Assembly (NCBI GenBank): GCA_005778045.1 | Contig: SXKQ01000116.1 | Coordinates: 1-27,616, forward strand | DNA: 27,616 bases | Origin: Planctomycetia bacterium | GTDB lineage: Bacteria > Planctomycetota > UBA1135 > GCA-002686595 | Reading direction: 5' to 3' | Part shown: positions 14,914 to 21,953 of the stretch, piece by piece | Layout: each line of letters starts with the position of its first letter | Position numbering within the stretch: the stretch's first letter is position 1 | Position numbers and translations under genes: made by a program | The notes under the pieces: generated by a model | What the model was told of the DNA's origin: nothing | The model's input: the letters and a program-made list of their open reading frames with translations, nothing else | Database searches by the model: none

Positions 14914-16134
14914 CTACGGGACGTAGGTGAGCGTGAGCGCGTTCGAGAGGTTCGTCGACTTCGAGGCCGGCGGGTCGCGATACCACGCTTGCACCTGCGC
15001 CCGTCGTCCCGCGAGCCAGGGCTGGCCGAGGGCGCCGGGCGTGGAGGACTGCAAGGCGTTCCAGTCGAGCGTGAAGGTGCCGTTGCAGGCGCCGATGGTG
15101 CCGCCGGAGAACTGGCTCAGGGAGCGCTGGGTCGGAAGCTTCACGCACAGGAAGCTCGCGCTCGTGGTCGACCACGGTTGGATCAGCTGCTCGAGACCGT
15201 AGAACAGCACGCCGGACTTCTGGCCCTCGACGTTGGTGACGCCGATCGTGCAGGGAGTCGAGAGTGCGAGGTTGGGGTTCGCGTTGGCGCTGATGGTCGC
15301 CAGACAGCCGTTGGTCGAGGTGCCGGGCGTGCAGTAGGTGGTCGGCGCCGTGGGGGGCGCGGTGAAGCTCCACGACAGCACGTCGTTGTGCTCCCACGCT
15401 CCTCCGGTCGCCGCGGTGACGCCAACGTAGAGCGAGCTGCCGCCGATCAGGTTGAGTCCGCCGACCGCGGCGCCGCCGATCCACGTGCCTCCGCTGGTGA
15501 AGCTGTAGGGGGTCGTGAAGAGCAGCGCGCCGTCGTAGGAGACGCTCAAGCTCCCGGGCACGTACACGATGCGCACCGAGTGCACGGCGCCATTGGTGAA
15601 GTCGACCGCCGGCGTGGCCCAGCCGATCGAGTAGCTCTCGCGCGCGTCGTTCTGGCCCGTGGCGTTCGTGTGCCAGCTGAAATCGGCACCCGTGCCGTCG
15701 AAGAAGGGCGAACCGGCGTCGTAGGTGTCGATCTCGAGCGCGAGGGAGTTGACGATGCCCACACCGGCGGGCTGCGCAGGATTGTCGGCGTAGCCGAGGC
15801 AGCTTCCGGCGGTCGCGCTGCCGAGCGCCGCGGTGGCGCGCGGGTCGTTCTGGAAGACGATCGCGAGCCCGTCGGCGCCGCTCGACGCCTGGCTCGTGAA
15901 CTGGAAGCTCATGTCCAGCGTGAAGCCGCCAGCGACGGGCAGCGGTTGCGAGTACCAGGCCGAGCCGCGTTGGCTCGCGGCCGCGGGCGTCACGCGCAGG
16001 ACGCCGCCCGTGGCGAGCGCGTTGCCGTTGAGCACGAGGCCCGCTGTGGAGGCGAAGTTCGGATAGTTGAAGCCCTGCGCGAGCGCGGGGGCGGCGAGCA
16101 GGACGAGGGCAGCGAGAGAACGCATGACGTGCAT
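14914..16134 (-). CDS. Secreted L-type (legume-like) lectin domain protein
   Basis: A 406-residue exported protein. The signal peptide MRSLAALVLLAAPALAQG is followed by an L-type lectin-like beta-sandwich (residues ~20-250). Family features are FTLDMSFQFTSQASSGADGLAIVFQNDPRA, in which the A-D-G is the usual Ca/sugar-binding Asp, then LALEIDTYDAG and VHSVRIVYVPGSLSVSYDG. A C-terminal module of about 125 residues begins TYCTPGTSTNGC. It has five cysteines and ends in QAWYRDPPAS...NLSNALTLTYVP, and resembles a C-terminal module I associate with planctomycete secreted proteins. The start ATG 16134 was chosen for the AAGGAG at 16148-16143 with 8-base spacing; ATG 16125 is the alternative. Likely extracellular sugar binding; the ligand is unknown. 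Confidence 0.85.
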   Translation of the reverse strand: MHVMRSLAALVLLAAPALAQGFNYPNFASTAGLVLNGNALATGGVLRVTPAAASQRGSAWYSQPLPVAGGFTLDMSFQFTSQASSGADGLAIVFQNDPRATAALGSATAGSCLGYADNPAQPAGVGIVNSLALEIDTYDAGSPFFDGTGADFSWHTNATGQNDARESYSIGWATPAVDFTNGAVHSVRIVYVPGSLSVSYDGALLFTTPYSFTSGGTWIGGAAVGGLNLIGGSSLYVGVTAATGGAWEHNDVLSWSFTAPPTAPTTYCTPGTSTNGCLATISANANPNLALSTPCTIGVTNVEGQKSGVLFYGLEQLIQPWSTTSASFLCVKLPTQRSLSQFSGGTIGACNGTFTLDWNALQSSTPGALGQPWLAGRRAQVQAWYRDPPASKSTNLSNALTLTYVP

Positions 16135-16142
16135 GGGACGAG

Positions 16143-16148
16143 CTCCTT
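16143..16148 (-). promoter_or_regulatory. Shine-Dalgarno for the lectin gene
   Basis: A perfect AAGGAG on the minus strand, 8 bases upstream of ATG 16134. It favours that start over the ATG nine bases downstream. Confidence 0.75.
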
Positions 16149-16216
16149 CCGGTCGGCCCGGTTTACCTACAATCCCCGCGGAGCGCGAGCTCACACGTCG
16201 GAACGAGCGGCGCGCC

Positions 16217-17236
16217 TTACACGTGGTGCACGGGGCCCTCGCCGCGCGAGGCGGCGAGCAGCGTGCGCTTCACGTACACGGGGACCATGTCCCGGCGGTA
16301 GTCGGCGTCGCCGGGGATGTTGGGCAGCGGCTTGCACTGCTTGTGGGCGAGGGCCGCCGCTTCCGCGACCGCAGCCTCGAACGCGGGGTTGCCCGGACGC
16401 TGGCCGCGCAGGAGCTCCCCGAGCTTCGTGATGCGCTTGGGCTGGGCCGCGAGGGCCGTCACGACGATGTCAACGTGCTCGACCGCGCCCTGCGCGTCGA
16501 GATCGAGACGCACCGCGACGCCGAGCAGCGGGAAGTCGATGCTGCCGCGGTCGCGCAGCTTGCCGTAGGCGCCACGGTGACCGGCGGGGGCCTTGGGCAC
16601 TTGGACCGAGACGAGCACCTCGTCGCGCTCGACCTTCTTGTTGAAGATGCCGTCCGCGACCCAGAAGTCGTCGATCGCGATCGCGCGACGGCCGCGCGGG
16701 CTGGCGAACTCGAGCGTGGCGCCGAGCGTCATCAGCGGCGGCGCGCTGTCGTTCGAGGCGGCGGCGACGCAGTTCTTGCCGCCCTTGACGACGTGGCAGA
16801 CCTCGCCGTCCTTCTTCATGCAGAAGCCGAGGGCCTCGCGCCAGAAGTGGGTCTGGTTGTACCACTGGCAGCGCGTGTCGAGCAGCACGTTGCCGCCGAG
16901 CGTGCCCATGGTGCGCAGCTGCGGGCCTGCGACGAGCGAGCAGGCTTGGGCGAGTGCGGGAGCCTGCGCGCGCACGAGCTCGCTCGCGGCGACCTCGGCG
17001 AGTGACGTCATCGCGCCGATTGCGAGTGAGCCATCGGCGTTGCGGCAGATGCCGCGCAGCTCGCGCACCTGTGCCAGCGAGACCACGCGCGAGGGCGTGA
17101 ACAGCTCGTGCTTCATGTTGGGCACGAGGTCGGTGCCGCCCGCGACGATCATCGCGTCCGGGGATTGCGCGAGCAGCGCGACGGCCTCGGCGACCGTGGA
17201 CGGCGTGCACAACTCGAACTTCGGGAGCCGCAGCAT
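16217..17236 (-). CDS. 4-hydroxybenzoyl-CoA reductase-type beta subunit (FAD and [4Fe-4S])
   Basis: A 339-residue FAD-binding subunit of a molybdenum hydroxylase. VAGGTDLVPNMK (31-42) and GTLGGNVLLDTRC (111-123) are the two FAD loops. Between the FAD domains lies a roughly 35-residue insert with Cys123, Cys139, Cys147 and Cys156 (C-X15-C-X7-C-X8-C). From memory, the Thauera aromatica HcrB ligands for its extra [4Fe-4S] cluster are Cys122, 138, 146 and 155, so both spacing and position agree. Ordinary xanthine or CO dehydrogenase medium chains lack this insert. In HCR the cluster carries electrons from reduced ferredoxin toward the active site for reductive dehydroxylation. ATG 17236 shares one base with the alpha-subunit stop (TGATG). 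Last gene of the operon. Confidence 0.88.
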   Translation of the reverse strand: MLRLPKFELCTPSTVAEAVALLAQSPDAMIVAGGTDLVPNMKHELFTPSRVVSLAQVRELRGICRNADGSLAIGAMTSLAEVAASELVRAQAPALAQACSLVAGPQLRTMGTLGGNVLLDTRCQWYNQTHFWREALGFCMKKDGEVCHVVKGGKNCVAAASNDSAPPLMTLGATLEFASPRGRRAIAIDDFWVADGIFNKKVERDEVLVSVQVPKAPAGHRGAYGKLRDRGSIDFPLLGVAVRLDLDAQGAVEHVDIVVTALAAQPKRITKLGELLRGQRPGNPAFEAAVAEAAALAHKQCKPLPNIPGDADYRRDMVPVYVKRTLLAASRGEGPVHHV

Positions 17237-19617
17237 CAGCGCTTCCCTCCCTGCGCCGCCAGCGGGGCGCTCTCCTGCTTCGCGCGCAGTGCGGCGAGGA
17301 CCTTGGCGGGCGTGAACGGCAAGTGCTTCAAGCGAATGCCCACGGCGTCGTAGATGGCGTTGGAGAGGGCCGGCAGGCACGGGTGCAGCGGGCCTTCGCC
17401 CGCTTCCTTGGCGCCGTAGGGGCCCTCGGGGTCGATGGACTCGACGATCAGCGCGCGGAACTCCGGCGTGTCGACGCTGGTCGGCAGGCGATAGTCGAGC
17501 AGCGACGGCCCGCGGTGCAGGCCGAAGCGGTTGACGTCGTGCTCCTCGTACAGGGCCTCGGCGAGGCCCATGTACGCGGAGCCTTCCATTTGGCCCGCGA
17601 CGATCATCGGGTTCAGGGCGCGGCCGCAGTCGTGGGCGATCCACACGTCGTGCACAGTGATGCGGCCTGTCTCGGTGTCGACCGAGGCGTCGACCACGTG
17701 CGCGGTGAACGAGTAGGCGGGCGAGGCGCCGATCGTGCCACCGCGGTAGTCACCGCCGAGCTTGGGCGTGTTGTAGGAGCCGGTGGAACCGAGCGTGTCG
17801 AACTTGGTCTCCGCGAGGTGGAAGGCCTCGACCGACGTGAGCGAGCGCGAGGTGTCGTCGAGATCGATGACGAGCCCCTCGATCAGGCGCACCCGCGACG
17901 GCTCGCATTGCCACTTCTCGGCGACGGCGGCGACGAGCTTCTCGCGCAGCTTGCGGCAGGCGTCGATGGTCGCGTTGCCGACCATGAAGGTCACGCGACT
18001 CGAATAGGCGCCAAGGTCGACAGGGCACAGGTCGGTGTCGGCGGCGACCACGCGGATGCGCTCGATCGGGATGCCGAGCTCCTCCGCGACGATGTACGCG
18101 CACATGGAGTTCGAGCCCTGCCCGATGTCGTTGCCGCCGGTGAAGACCGTGACGAGCCCCGAGCGGTCGACCTTGAGCTGCACGCCGGCCTGCGGCATGT
18201 CGTTGGGGTAGACGGGGTAGTTCGTGCCCGAGATGTACATCGAGCCCGCGACGCCGAGCCCGCGGCCGAAGCCGAGCTTGCCGCGCCGCTCCTTCCAGCT
18301 GCTCGAGCGCTCGACCTCTTCGAGGCACTGCAGGAAGCCGTTGGAAGTCACACGCTGGCCGTTCACCGTGCGCGTGAAGTCGCCCTGAAAGTTACGGCGG
18401 CGGATCTCGATCGGATCGAGCGCGAGCTTCTCCGCGAGCTGGTCGAGCTGCACCTCGAAGGCGAAGCGCGGCTGCACCGAGCCGTGGCCGCGCTTGGGAC
18501 CGCAGGGCGGCTTGTTGGTGAAGACGCGCGTCGAGTCGAAGCGGTAGGTGGGGAAGTGATAGGGCCCGGTGAGCAGCTGGCCCGAGTAGTAGGTCGTGAC
18601 GAGACCGAAGGAGCTGTAGGAGCCGCCGTCGATCAGGATCTTCGCGTCGACGCCCGTGAGCTTGCCGTCCTTCGTGGCCCCGCTCTTGTAGTGCAGGTAC
18701 ATCGGGTGACGGCCGCGGTGCGCGTAGAAGACCTCCTCGCGCGTCCACAGCATCTTCACCGCGCGGCCGGTGAGCATGGCGAGCTTGGCGACGCAAAATT
18801 CGAGGCTGAACGGGTCCGACTTGCCGCCGAAGGCGCCGCCGAGGCAGGGCTGGATCACGCGGATCCGGTGTGCGGGCAGCTCGAGCACGCGCGCGAGCGC
18901 GCGGTGAACGTAGTGCGTGATCTGCGTCGCCGACCAGAGCGTGAGCACGCCTTCGGGCGAGTAGGTGGCGACCGCGCAGTGGGGCTCGATCGGCGCGTGC
19001 GTCGAGCCGTGGAAGAAGTAATCGTCCTCGACCACCACGTCCGCGCCCGAGAGCGCGGTCTCGACCGATCCGAACTCGAGCTGCACGTTCTTCGAGATGT
19101 TGCCTTCCTTGCGGCCCTCGTGGATCGCGGGCTCCGCGCGCACGAGCGACTCGTGCGGATCGAAGAAGGCGTGCAGCAGCTCGTACTCGACCTCGATCAG
19201 CTTGAGCGCGGCGTTGGCCGTGTCCTCGTCGATCGCGGCCACGGCTGCGACGGGGTCGCCGATGAAGCGCACCTTGTCGACCGCGAGCGCGTTCTCGTCG
19301 GGCGTCCACGGAATGACGCCGTACTTGATCGGCATCGCATCGCCCGTGATCACCGCGTGCACGCCCTTGAGCGCGCGCGCCTTCGAGACGTCGATGCGCC
19401 GGATCTTCGCGTGGGCGTGCGGACTGCGCAGCGTCTTCGCGTGCAGCATCCCGGGCAGCACGATGTCGTCGGCATAGACCGCGGAGCCGGTGGCCTTGGC
19501 GAGACCGTCGACCTTGGCGTGCGCGCGGCCGACGACCTTGAAGTCGACGTTGGCCTTCGAGCCGGGCTCATGCGGACCCCAAGGTGCGCCCGGGCCGTGG
19601 AGATCACGTGCGCTCAT
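17236..19617 (-). CDS. 4-hydroxybenzoyl-CoA reductase-type alpha subunit (molybdopterin-binding)
   Basis: A 793-residue molybdenum-cofactor subunit. The N-terminal a/b hammerhead domain opens with DGLAKATGSAVYADDI (~38-52). The molybdopterin motif GGAFGGK is at 260-266. TNKPPCGPKRGHG with the following RFAFE is close to the text I recall for HcrA rather than xanthine dehydrogenase. TGGNDIGQGSNS marks the second Moco region. EAGEGP near residue 738 supplies Glu741, at the place of the conserved catalytic glutamate. Length is close to characterised HcrA (~770). The start ATG 19617 overlaps the gamma-subunit stop by 4 bp (ATGA). Together with its neighbours it should form an (alpha-beta-gamma)2 enzyme. 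The substrate cannot be read from sequence; aryl-CoA thioesters are the best guess. Confidence 0.9.
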   Translation of the reverse strand: MSARDLHGPGAPWGPHEPGSKANVDFKVVGRAHAKVDGLAKATGSAVYADDIVLPGMLHAKTLRSPHAHAKIRRIDVSKARALKGVHAVITGDAMPIKYGVIPWTPDENALAVDKVRFIGDPVAAVAAIDEDTANAALKLIEVEYELLHAFFDPHESLVRAEPAIHEGRKEGNISKNVQLEFGSVETALSGADVVVEDDYFFHGSTHAPIEPHCAVATYSPEGVLTLWSATQITHYVHRALARVLELPAHRIRVIQPCLGGAFGGKSDPFSLEFCVAKLAMLTGRAVKMLWTREEVFYAHRGRHPMYLHYKSGATKDGKLTGVDAKILIDGGSYSSFGLVTTYYSGQLLTGPYHFPTYRFDSTRVFTNKPPCGPKRGHGSVQPRFAFEVQLDQLAEKLALDPIEIRRRNFQGDFTRTVNGQRVTSNGFLQCLEEVERSSSWKERRGKLGFGRGLGVAGSMYISGTNYPVYPNDMPQAGVQLKVDRSGLVTVFTGGNDIGQGSNSMCAYIVAEELGIPIERIRVVAADTDLCPVDLGAYSSRVTFMVGNATIDACRKLREKLVAAVAEKWQCEPSRVRLIEGLVIDLDDTSRSLTSVEAFHLAETKFDTLGSTGSYNTPKLGGDYRGGTIGASPAYSFTAHVVDASVDTETGRITVHDVWIAHDCGRALNPMIVAGQMEGSAYMGLAEALYEEHDVNRFGLHRGPSLLDYRLPTSVDTPEFRALIVESIDPEGPYGAKEAGEGPLHPCLPALSNAIYDAVGIRLKHLPFTPAKVLAALRAKQESAPLAAQGGKR

Positions 19618-20165
19618 CGCGTGGACTCCTTGGCCGAGCGCTGGGCCTCCCACGAGCGCAGCTTGGGCTGGAGCTGAAGTCTCTCGGCCACGGCGGACTC
19701 GATGGCCTCGAAGATCTGCGTGTAGCCCGTGCAGCGGCACAGGTTGCCGGAGAGCGCGTCGCGCATGTCCTCGCGCGAGGGCTGCGGGCAGCGGTCGAGC
19801 AGTGCGCGCGCCGAGAGGATCATCCCCGGCTGGCAGAAGCCGCACTGCAGCGCTCCGCAGCGATCGAAGGCCTGCTGCAACGGATCGGCGCCCGTGCCGC
19901 CGGCGCGCAGGTGCGCGGGCATCAGGCCCTCGATGGTCGTGATCGCGCGGCCCTCGCTGGCGCGCGCGAGCGTCAGGCAGGCGAGCACCGGCTGCCGGTC
20001 GACGAGCACGGTGCATGCGCCGCAATCGCCCTTGTCGCAACCCTGCTTTGAACCCGTGAGCCCGAGGCGGTAGCGCAGCACCTCGAGCAACGTCCAGTGG
20101 TCCGGCGCGGAGACCGGCTGCGCGTCTCCGTTGACCTCAAGTTGGTACTCCCCCATGTCGCGCAT
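19614..20165 (-). CDS. 4-hydroxybenzoyl-CoA reductase-type gamma subunit (2 x [2Fe-2S])
   Basis: A 183-residue iron-sulfur subunit. The N-terminal plant-type ferredoxin domain has GCDKGDCGAC and a fourth ligand at residue 63 (Cys43, 48, 51, 63). The C-terminal helical domain has CGFCQPGM (Cys108, 111) and LCRCTGY (Cys143, 145), which bind the second [2Fe-2S] cluster close to the molybdenum. All eight ligands are present. The start at ATG 20165 is not supported by a Shine-Dalgarno; ATG 20156 is equally possible. It is the first gene of a gamma-alpha-beta operon, 42 bp downstream of a broken sulfatase gene. No dedicated molybdenum-insertion (CoxF/XdhC-type) gene is visible in the window. Confidence 0.9.
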   Translation of the reverse strand: MRDMGEYQLEVNGDAQPVSAPDHWTLLEVLRYRLGLTGSKQGCDKGDCGACTVLVDRQPVLACLTLARASEGRAITTIEGLMPAHLRAGGTGADPLQQAFDRCGALQCGFCQPGMILSARALLDRCPQPSREDMRDALSGNLCRCTGYTQIFEAIESAVAERLQLQPKLRSWEAQRSAKESTR

Positions 20166-20207
20166 TGTCGCCGCGCGAGGGGCGGGAGGAAAGCCCGGAG
20201 GCGGGGC

Positions 20208-21698
20208 TCAGCGCTGCTCTTCGGCTTGCGTGGGGGTCTCCTGCGGCGTGGTCCTGCGCAGGAACGGGGCCACGAAGCGGCGCAACCGGCGCTGCAGGTC
20301 GGCCGTGTCGAGCTCATGGCCGGCCGCGCAGGCGAGGGACTCGATCGCCAGCAGCCAGAGGGCTTGCGGGGCCCAGTGCCCGTCTCGGGTGGACTCCAGC
20401 CAGTCGAGCGCGCCCGCGGCGCACAGCTCGAGCTCGCCCAGTTCGGTCGCGGCGGGCGTGCCTTCGGCTCGCTGCGCGAGGCGCTCGCGGTGCACGCGTC
20501 GATCGAGTGCCACGAGTGCGTCCTGTCCCGGTGGTGGGCGCGGCGGGTTGGCGTGCGCTTCCGCGAGCTGGCTGTCGAGCTCGGAGCGCTGCGCCTCGTC
20601 CGGCTCGTTGCCCACCGCTTGGCCCAGCTCGCGCAACTGCCGCAGCTCGCTGTGGTTGAGCTCCGGGCGGGTGACGCCGGACTCGAGCTGCTCGTGGAGT
20701 GCGCGCGAGCCTGGTTAGATCGAGGCCATGGCGCCGCACGTTCGTTCGAGGACCTGCAGCTCGCTAGCCGCTAGATTCGTGCGCTCCTGCGGATCGCGCC
20801 CGCGATCGAACATGCACTCACGGAAGGTCAGGTCCTCGAAATAGCCCAGCGGGTCGCCCGCTTTCGGGTCGCGCGTCACGATCTCGACGCCGTGATCGTC
20901 GAGCGTCTGGAGTTCGTCACCTTGGTCGTGCTTCTGCAGCAGCGACGGTGGCTCGGGCTGGATGTGGATGCGTACAGAGTGCTGCGGCGGGATCGCGCTG
21001 TCTCCGATGTGCTTGTAGCCGTCGTCCAGCAGCGCGTGAGCGGCGGTGGAGTGGGTGCTCGAGAGCGAGTCGCTGCGCGAGCGGCGTTCTCTGCGCGCGC
21101 GAGCCGCGAGGCTCGAGCCCTGCAGGCGCGAATCGCGAGGCAGCTCCGCGACTTCGAGCAGCGTCAGAGCAACGTCGACGAGATCGACGAGCATGCTCAC
21201 GCACGTTCCCGCCTGCGCGGAGCGCGGCAGCTTCACGATCAGCGGCACGCGCAGAGTTGCATGCCATGCCCGAGGCGCAGCCCGCATTCGTAGAGAACCT
21301 CGCCGTGGTCCGAGAGCACGATGATCAGGGCCTCGTCGTAGCGGCCCGAATGGCGCAGCTTCGCCACGATCGCGCCCACGGCTTGATCGGCTTCCGTCAA
21401 GCCGCTGTCGTAGTCATCGAGCGCGCAACCGAGTTGCTGGCAGCGGTCGAAGCCATGCTGCGCGCATCGCGGGTGTAGGTGGAGCGAAGGAACGCGTGAT
21501 CGAGCGGCGAAGCGCCCGCGGGACGAGCACGGCGTCGCGCGCGCGAGCGTCGATGACGTGGGAGACGTCGGCAGCGTTGCCGTAGATCCCGAGGCGCTCG
21601 GCACGCAGCGTGTCGATGCTGACCCGCACAGCGATCGAGATCCCGGGAGTCGATCGCGAGCACGCGGGCGCGAGCGGCGCGGCGAGCGCTGCCGGCAT
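20208..21698 (-). pseudogene. Decayed sulfatase (type I arylsulfatase family)
   Basis: Family segments lie in order but in changing frames. From ATG 21698 a lipoprotein-like leader leads to RVSIDTLRAERLGIYGN, the sulfatase opening. The frame is lost near 21520. The region that should hold the catalytic Cys/Ser-x-Pro-x-Arg motif and the following ~100-200 residues is absent or scrambled. In another frame YDSGLTEADQAVG and YDEALIIVLSDHGE follow (~21415-21290). At about 21255 the frame returns to the first one in LRVPLIVKLPRSAQAG, where roughly 10 bases between GHGMQL and LRVP seem lost. RDPQERTNLAASE follows near 20770. An in-frame TAA at 20717-20715 then interrupts the tail, whose continuation (LNHSELRQLRELG, to 20208) fits a sulfatase C-terminus. 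Surrounding genes are intact, so decay is more likely than sequencing error. Confidence 0.8.
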
Positions 21699-21953
21699 GG
21701 ATACGTGCGCGGGGACGGGACAAGCGAGGCGCCGGGGGCGGAGCGTGGGCCGCGACCCTGCGGGAACGCGACTCGACGCGGCGCGGTTCACTGCTGACGA
21801 GCGCGCGCAGCGCAATCCGAGACGCGGCCCACGGGCGGCACTAGGTCGCATGGCGCGCGGGGCTGGAGCGAGAGCTGGCCGCCGCGCCGCTGGAGCGTCA
21901 CTTGTGTCGACATGGGCGAGGCGCGCGTGTCGAACGCTGGACGCCCGGAACCG
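21699..21953. other. Spacer between recQ and the broken sulfatase
   Basis: 255 bp without a supported gene. A 41-codon minus-strand frame (21913-21788) has an ATG but no Shine-Dalgarno, no family similarity and no link in frame to the sulfatase. It may hold the former sulfatase promoter. No terminator for recQ is obvious. Confidence 0.45.

Noticed and set aside
20208..20636. Independent 142-residue hypothetical gene
   Set aside because: Its only start is TTG without a Shine-Dalgarno. The frame continues upstream to the TAA that ends the sulfatase segment, and its content fits a sulfatase tail.
21788..21913. 41-codon minus-strand small ORF after recQ
   Set aside because: There is no ribosome binding site, no similarity and no frame continuity with the sulfatase remnant. 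Chance is sufficient at this GC content.
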